From the NCBI RefSeq assembly GCF_015706575.1, contig NW_024037076.1, forward strand, positions 15,814,898 to 15,878,897: 64,000 nt of DNA, written 5' to 3'. Every line of letters starts with the position of its first letter. The stretch's first letter is position 1. Shown here in pieces: positions 59,673 to 64,000 of this stretch. The notes beneath the pieces were generated by a model, which was not told the origin of the DNA, did not search any database, and saw nothing but the letters and a program-made list of their open reading frames with translations. The position numbers and the translations under genes are program-made. Origin of the DNA: Patiria miniata. Taxonomy: Eukaryota > Echinodermata > Asteroidea > Valvatida > Asterinidae.

Positions 59673-62065
59673 GTTTGTAGAATTTTATGATATTTCAGGT
59701 AGACAATATTTTTTGTGTGAAATTTGCACCAGCCATTTTATTGTTTATGTCAATTGAATTTTTCTTAAGGTTCCCTAAAGATCATATGTCACATGATAAA
59801 TCATTTATATTCTTCAAAAAAATTGATGATTTGTCCACTAGCATTGACTAGTAAGCCTCAAATCTACATATAACACACTTATTCAAAAACTTTGTTTTCA
59901 GTGTTTTATACACTTTGTCTTTGTATACAAGCCGACTAAATTTGCTGGAAATGACATTTCGTTTAAATAAGGAAGTTTATTTTTCCATAGTCAAGGAGTT
60001 GTGGTGTCCATAAAGTGAATCATAGCTGCATGAAGACATTTTGGATGAAAACTTTTCGATGAAAAAATTACTGAAACTCCTCAATCCGTTCGAAGAATAT
60101 CACATTAAATATTAAATGCAACGACCCTAAAACCTGTTTTGTCAACAACAACAACAACAAAAATTTATTGAGTATTCTTACTGTTTGTGGAACAACTAAG
60201 AAAATAACATAGAATACTTAACAACTGTAGTGCACGATATCTTTATTAACAACCCTGGTTAGGCAAACAAAAGGATTCATAAAAATCCACTTTTTGGAAA
60301 GACGGGCCTTCAAAAGACTTTATTGAATATTTTTAACTTTTAAACTGAGGTTTTATCGCTGCTGATGTTTGAAGACAATTGTGACAACGCATTTTTGGAC
60401 CAAAGAGGTTTTAGGGTCATTGTGTTTAATGGTGATATTCTTTGAACGGATTTAGCAATTTTGGTAATTTCTTCATCTAAAAGTAGCTTATGAAATTGGC
60501 TTTCCAGTCATTATTATTTTTGGTACTACATATTTTGTCAAATATGAAATATAATTTAGGGGGTTTGGGTTCCACTTTTTTTGAACACCCTGTATAACAA
60601 AACAATTCTTGACTGCTGTGATGTGAGATATGCCGTTTTTGACCCCCTCGGGTGCATAGCACCCTTGGTTTCGCCTCGGGTGTTAAAAATGGCATGTCCC
60701 ACATCACAGCAGTCAACAATTAGTAAACATGTCATGGGTTGTATATTCGTCATTGCACGTTACTAAACATGCCTGAGTATTTAAGACTTCATGAGAATTG
60801 TTAACATCTTTTGTTCTCTTTTTTTTTTATTGTTGACAGTTTATTCCATGCTGAAATGTGGGAGTGAGTGCTCGGAGAGAGATACCGACGATTTCATTAC
60901 TTTTGGGGAGTTCTGCGTCTTTGCCTCAGACCTAGAGGAACATTATGAAAAATCCAGGTACTTGACTGTTACTATTTAAGTTATATTGCATTTTCAGTAA
61001 AAAATGTCCTTCCAGTAATTAAACCCAGCTGACACTGCATTATGGGGAAGTTTGACCAATTTGTGGGGACTTTCTGCTGTCCCCATAGTGTCTTTGGTCC
61101 CCACAATAACTATCACTCAACAGATTTGTAGTCTCTATATGCACAATTATGGAACAAGGGCGGATCCAGGGGGGCCTAAGGGGGCCATGCCCCCCCCCCC
61201 CCCCAAAAAGAACCCAATTTTTTTTTAGATGACTTTGTAACAAAGGCAGGCAATGAGTACACTTCCATCTTCTCCTCAACAAACATTGGTTAAAGTGGTC
61301 AGAAATTGCCTCAGATCGCACAACAAAGCTTCTAGAATCAGAAAAAAAATTTTGGCCCCCCCCCCAAAAAATTGTGCTCTGGATCCGCCCTTGTTATGGA
61401 ACAAGGTTGTTTGTACATTCATGGGCGTTGCCAGAACGGGGGGGGGGGTTGACAACTTAATTGCCAACATACCACTCGGGGCTAAAAGGTATAGCCAGGT
61501 ATTTTGTCCACATCACCAAGCTGCAACATTTGACTTATGGGGATGCTTCAAACAGATCGGACGGACCAATGTTGGGTAACGGGTGGCACTATTCTTGCAG
61601 CTTTGCAGGTTTTTTTAGGTCAACTTTCACGCTTTATAAAGGGTGTATCAACAATATGAACCAAATCCAGCTCTGGAACTGTTGCAGTCAGACCTGAGAA
61701 TTCCAAGCTTAGTCTCACCTCAAGATTCCAAAGACTGGATTTGATTTATCTTGTTCATGCACCCTCTGTACATGTAGCTCCTATGACTGGACCGTACTTG
61801 CTATCCAAATCCAGTCTTGGAACAAGACTACCTTCCTGTAAGAACACAATGCTGGAGTACTGAGGCCCTTACACTCGTTTGCTGAGGTGCACCCCTGCAC
61901 CTACATGCATGGATTCCCCTGATAATGTACAATTCATTTATTTTGCCCCATTGATCCACAGTGCCTTAAATCATTCCTGTGAGATTCCTAATGCAGCTGA
62001 TCCGCGATTTCACCACAGCACAACTCAGCGACCGCGATCTTCATCGTCCATACCCAAATTCAAAG
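59563..62065 (+). CDS. Partial gene with degenerate EF-hands (gene-level span of three exons)
   Basis: The three exons join in frame without stops. The product has one very degenerate and one better EF-hand followed by a Ser/Arg-rich stretch, with no signal peptide or membrane segment visible. It is probably a cytosolic protein. The family is not recognised. Introns hold a 119-bp palindromic element and a GGATCC-ended element. Confidence 0.6.
59673..60603. other. Intron between EF-hand exons a and b
   Basis: AT-rich with an ACAACA microsatellite near 60147. It contains two related stretches about a GGGTC-ATT sequence but no exon. Confidence 0.45.
60604..60722. mobile_element. 119-bp palindromic MITE-like element
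   Basis: The arms TTGACTGCTGTGATGTGRGA and their reverse complement enclose CCTCGGGTGCATAGCACCCT. Almost the whole unit is self-complementary. Confidence 0.65.
60840..60957 (+). CDS. EF-hand-like gene, exon b
   Basis: 118 nt, acceptor TTGTTGACAG after a long pyrimidine tract, donor GTACTT, phase 1 to phase 2. Encodes YSMLKCGSECSERDTDDF then ITFGEFCVFASDLEEHYE. ERDTDDFITFGE fits an EF-hand loop with Asp at 3 and 5, Ile at 8 and Glu at 12, but lacks the first Asp. The frame joins exactly with exons a and c. Confidence 0.7.
61154..61394. mobile_element. 241-bp element with ACAAGGGCGGATCCAG ends
   Basis: Same family as 51452-51727 but reversed inside. Flanked by the 6-bp direct repeat TATGGA at 61148-61153 and 61395-61400. 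Confidence 0.75.
61401..61961. other. Intron between EF-hand exons b and c
   Basis: It has a poly-G run at 61439 and several ATCCAG-TCTTGGAAC-like short inverted repeats (61665-61830). No exon. Confidence 0.4.
61962..62065 (+). CDS. EF-hand-like gene, exon c
   Basis: 104 nt, acceptor TGATCCACAG, donor GTAAAC, phase 2 to phase 1. Encodes ALNHSCEIPNAADPRFHH then STTQRPRSSSSIPKFKG, a Ser/Arg-rich linker. The gene should continue to the right of the window or in unrecognised exons. Confidence 0.6.
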
Positions 62066-62221
62066 GTAAACAGTCTTTTAAACTCTTTTCATACTGTGAG
62101 TTGAGAAAGTGGCTCATTACATGTATAGGGCTGTGTATCGGAACCAGTTACCGGTTATGTCAGGAAGCAGGTCTGAATTATGGAATCGAGTGCCCGTAAC
62201 CAACTTTACCTAGGCCCAGAG

Positions 62222-62545
62222 TTGTAATGACTCAATCAATGACTCGACTCGAGTCTGACTCGGGTCACATTTTTTTAAACACATTTTCTAATTCGCTGTT
62301 TCATCATTGGTTTTGGGCGATTTCTTATAAAGCTCTTGGATTCGAACGCTGGCTAAAGTTATGGCCTCCTTTTATAAATGTTGGTTTATAGTGTTCAAAT
62401 AATCGTTACTCGAATTGACTCGAGTTAAATATTTGACTCGACTCGACTCGACCTTTTGACCTAATGACTCGACTCGACTCGAGTCACTTCTTTAAAATGA
62501 CTCGACTCGACTCGAGTCACAAAAATCAGTGACTCGTTACAACTC
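62222..62545. repeat. GACTC pentamer repeat in two blocks
   Basis: ATGACTCGACTCGAGTC-type blocks at 62225-62270 and 62410-62540, separated by unique sequence. Related in type to the ACTCGG repeat at 18041. Confidence 0.75.
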
Positions 62546-63588
62546 TGCCTAGGCCTAATACTTGAAATAACTTGAAATAACCCATATTTCAACATACTTG
62601 TGAACATGCGATGCAGAATGGAACGGTTTGCAGACATGCAGTCGGCATCACACGCCCACAACATCTAATTGTGTAAACAGGTATTTTCAGTCTCTGTCAC
62701 TCCCACCAATTGCAAAAGCAAATGACTGGGCTCGACTAGAGTCACTGTGAACAAGTGACTCAACATTAGTCGAAGGCTTTGCGGCACAATATACAATGAC
62801 TATCTGGTTACTACATGTACGTAACATCAAGTTGGAATGCGACTCGCGCCTGCAAGTTCAAAGAAAGAGACTTAACATTTTCTTTCATTTTTTGTCAGTA
62901 TCATCATTCCTAAATATACTTCTTTTAATTAAAGCAAATTTGTTCATTTTTTTATGGGGCATGCTTGGATGACTTTTGTGAAACAGATATTTTGTGGTAT
63001 CATTACTGCATGTGAAATAAACCTTGACTAAAGCTAAGGCCAAGTTCGCGCAAGGACTATAGTTGACCAATGGTTAACTAACGTTTGCCCGAACTCTGTC
63101 TAGTCGACGGTGGTTGACTACGCTAGTCGACTATTTGGAACCATCCTACTGGGGTTGGTTGCTTCGCTGGTAACCAATAGCCGCGCGCATTCATAACGCA
63201 AGCAGAGAGCCAGGATCCAGAAGTTTTGCGATGACATTTTGACCAGCGTTTGACTAGAGACGTTCGCACGTTGCTATCAGTGCGCAGGCGTAAGGTACGT
63301 CACAAATCAACCACTAGTCGACTAATGGTCCTTGCCCGAACTTGGCCTAATCTGCTAATCCAAAAGGTTTAAAAATAATTCCCTGAAACACTGACCCTAT
63401 TTTGAAACAGATCATGTAATCAGAAGGAGACCTTTTTTTTGGCCTAATAATATTTGATCAATTCCTGAGAATGGCGGAAAGCAAAGAAGCTCACAGAAAG
63501 CAAGATTTGTTTATTAAAGGAAATGGATTGCATGTACCATGAGAGTATATCCTGATTATTTTAGGCCCTACATGTACTTGTTACTTAA
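62546..63588. other. Unassigned sequence
   Basis: It includes several GTCGACT/AGTCGAC motifs between 63100 and 63330 (GACTAGTCGACTA-like). No exon identified. Confidence 0.4.
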
Positions 63589-64000
63589 AAGGAATATACA
63601 ACATTTGCAAACATCGAAAAATAAAACTACCCAGTTTTTATGAAATACCTTACTAGGATGTTGGTAAATGACAGTGTAAAGCATCCTGTAAAATTAAGGC
63701 ACCTGGTGTGAAGTCATTTTCAAGAAAATTGTGTTTTTGTATAAATTTCCAACAGTGGTCGGCCGACCACCGTTGGAAAAACCTAACTATTTTTCAACTA
63801 CTGCTCTAAATTCACCATTTTTTCAGTCCAAAAGTTTGTTTGCTATTGGGTACATGTTCATGAACGGGTGCAGGCCAGCTAGACTGCTTCCCTTACCTTA
63901 CAAATTTCCGGCATCTATAAATTGATCCATTTTATCTTTAGTGGAGTCCGGGAACCAGACTACTCCACCATTTGTGTTTTTCTTGGTTTTTCCAGCATTT
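63589..64000 (-). mobile_element. TTAA-type element, third copy, cut by the window end
   Basis: It begins AAGGAATATACAACATTTGC after TTAA at 63585-63588 and matches the reverse strand of 19231-19751. Its palindrome lies at 63747-63778. Confidence 0.7.

Overview
This window is animal nuclear DNA, not bacterial. It has widely spaced small exons with GT/AG splice sites, no long open frames, and many transposon remnants, simple repeats and tRNA-derived repeats. The repeat types (short TTAA and TA elements, a large fold-back element, GACTC-type hexamers, poly-G stretches) and the gene content suggest a marine invertebrate, most likely a non-vertebrate deuterostome. I cannot name the species.

Three genes can be supported. 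(1) From 25763 down past 1333 on the minus strand lies the 5' part of a leucine-rich-repeat gene. One exon carries a signal peptide and a cysteine cap, and eleven exons each carry a single LRR. All are joined by phase-2 introns, and the gene runs off the left edge. (2) From 48022 down to about 30739 on the minus strand lies a gene for a mucin-like type I membrane protein. A signal-peptide exon is followed by about 47 short Ser/Thr-rich exons of 60-81 nt, all phase 1-1, then a transmembrane exon and at least one cytoplasmic exon. The exons belong to a few repeating types arranged in nested tandem duplications, with decayed copies among them. If all are spliced together the frame stays open for 1239 codons up to the last exon seen. 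This is the most striking system in the window. (3) From 59563 to 62065 on the plus strand are three phase-compatible exons of a gene with degenerate EF-hands.

Layout: 1-17.9 kb, LRR exons scattered among minisatellites, an inverted array of an AAGATGGCGGCC motif, a Tc1/mariner element and an AGAAC satellite. 18-23.1 kb, a very recent 2575-bp tandem duplication inside LRR intron 1. 24-30.7 kb, a GTACGA hexamer repeat, LRR exon 1, a truncated non-LTR retrotransposon with its target duplication, and tRNA-like repeats. 30.7-48 kb, the mucin-like gene. 48-59.5 kb, repeats only, including a 3.8-kb fold-back element with telomere-like repeats near its centre. 59.5-64 kb, the EF-hand exons among short transposons.

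The first two genes are transcribed in the same direction, both look like surface proteins, and both are built from symmetric exons. No functional link between them can be shown from sequence alone. All exon calls rest on reading splice sites and frames by eye, with no transcript evidence.
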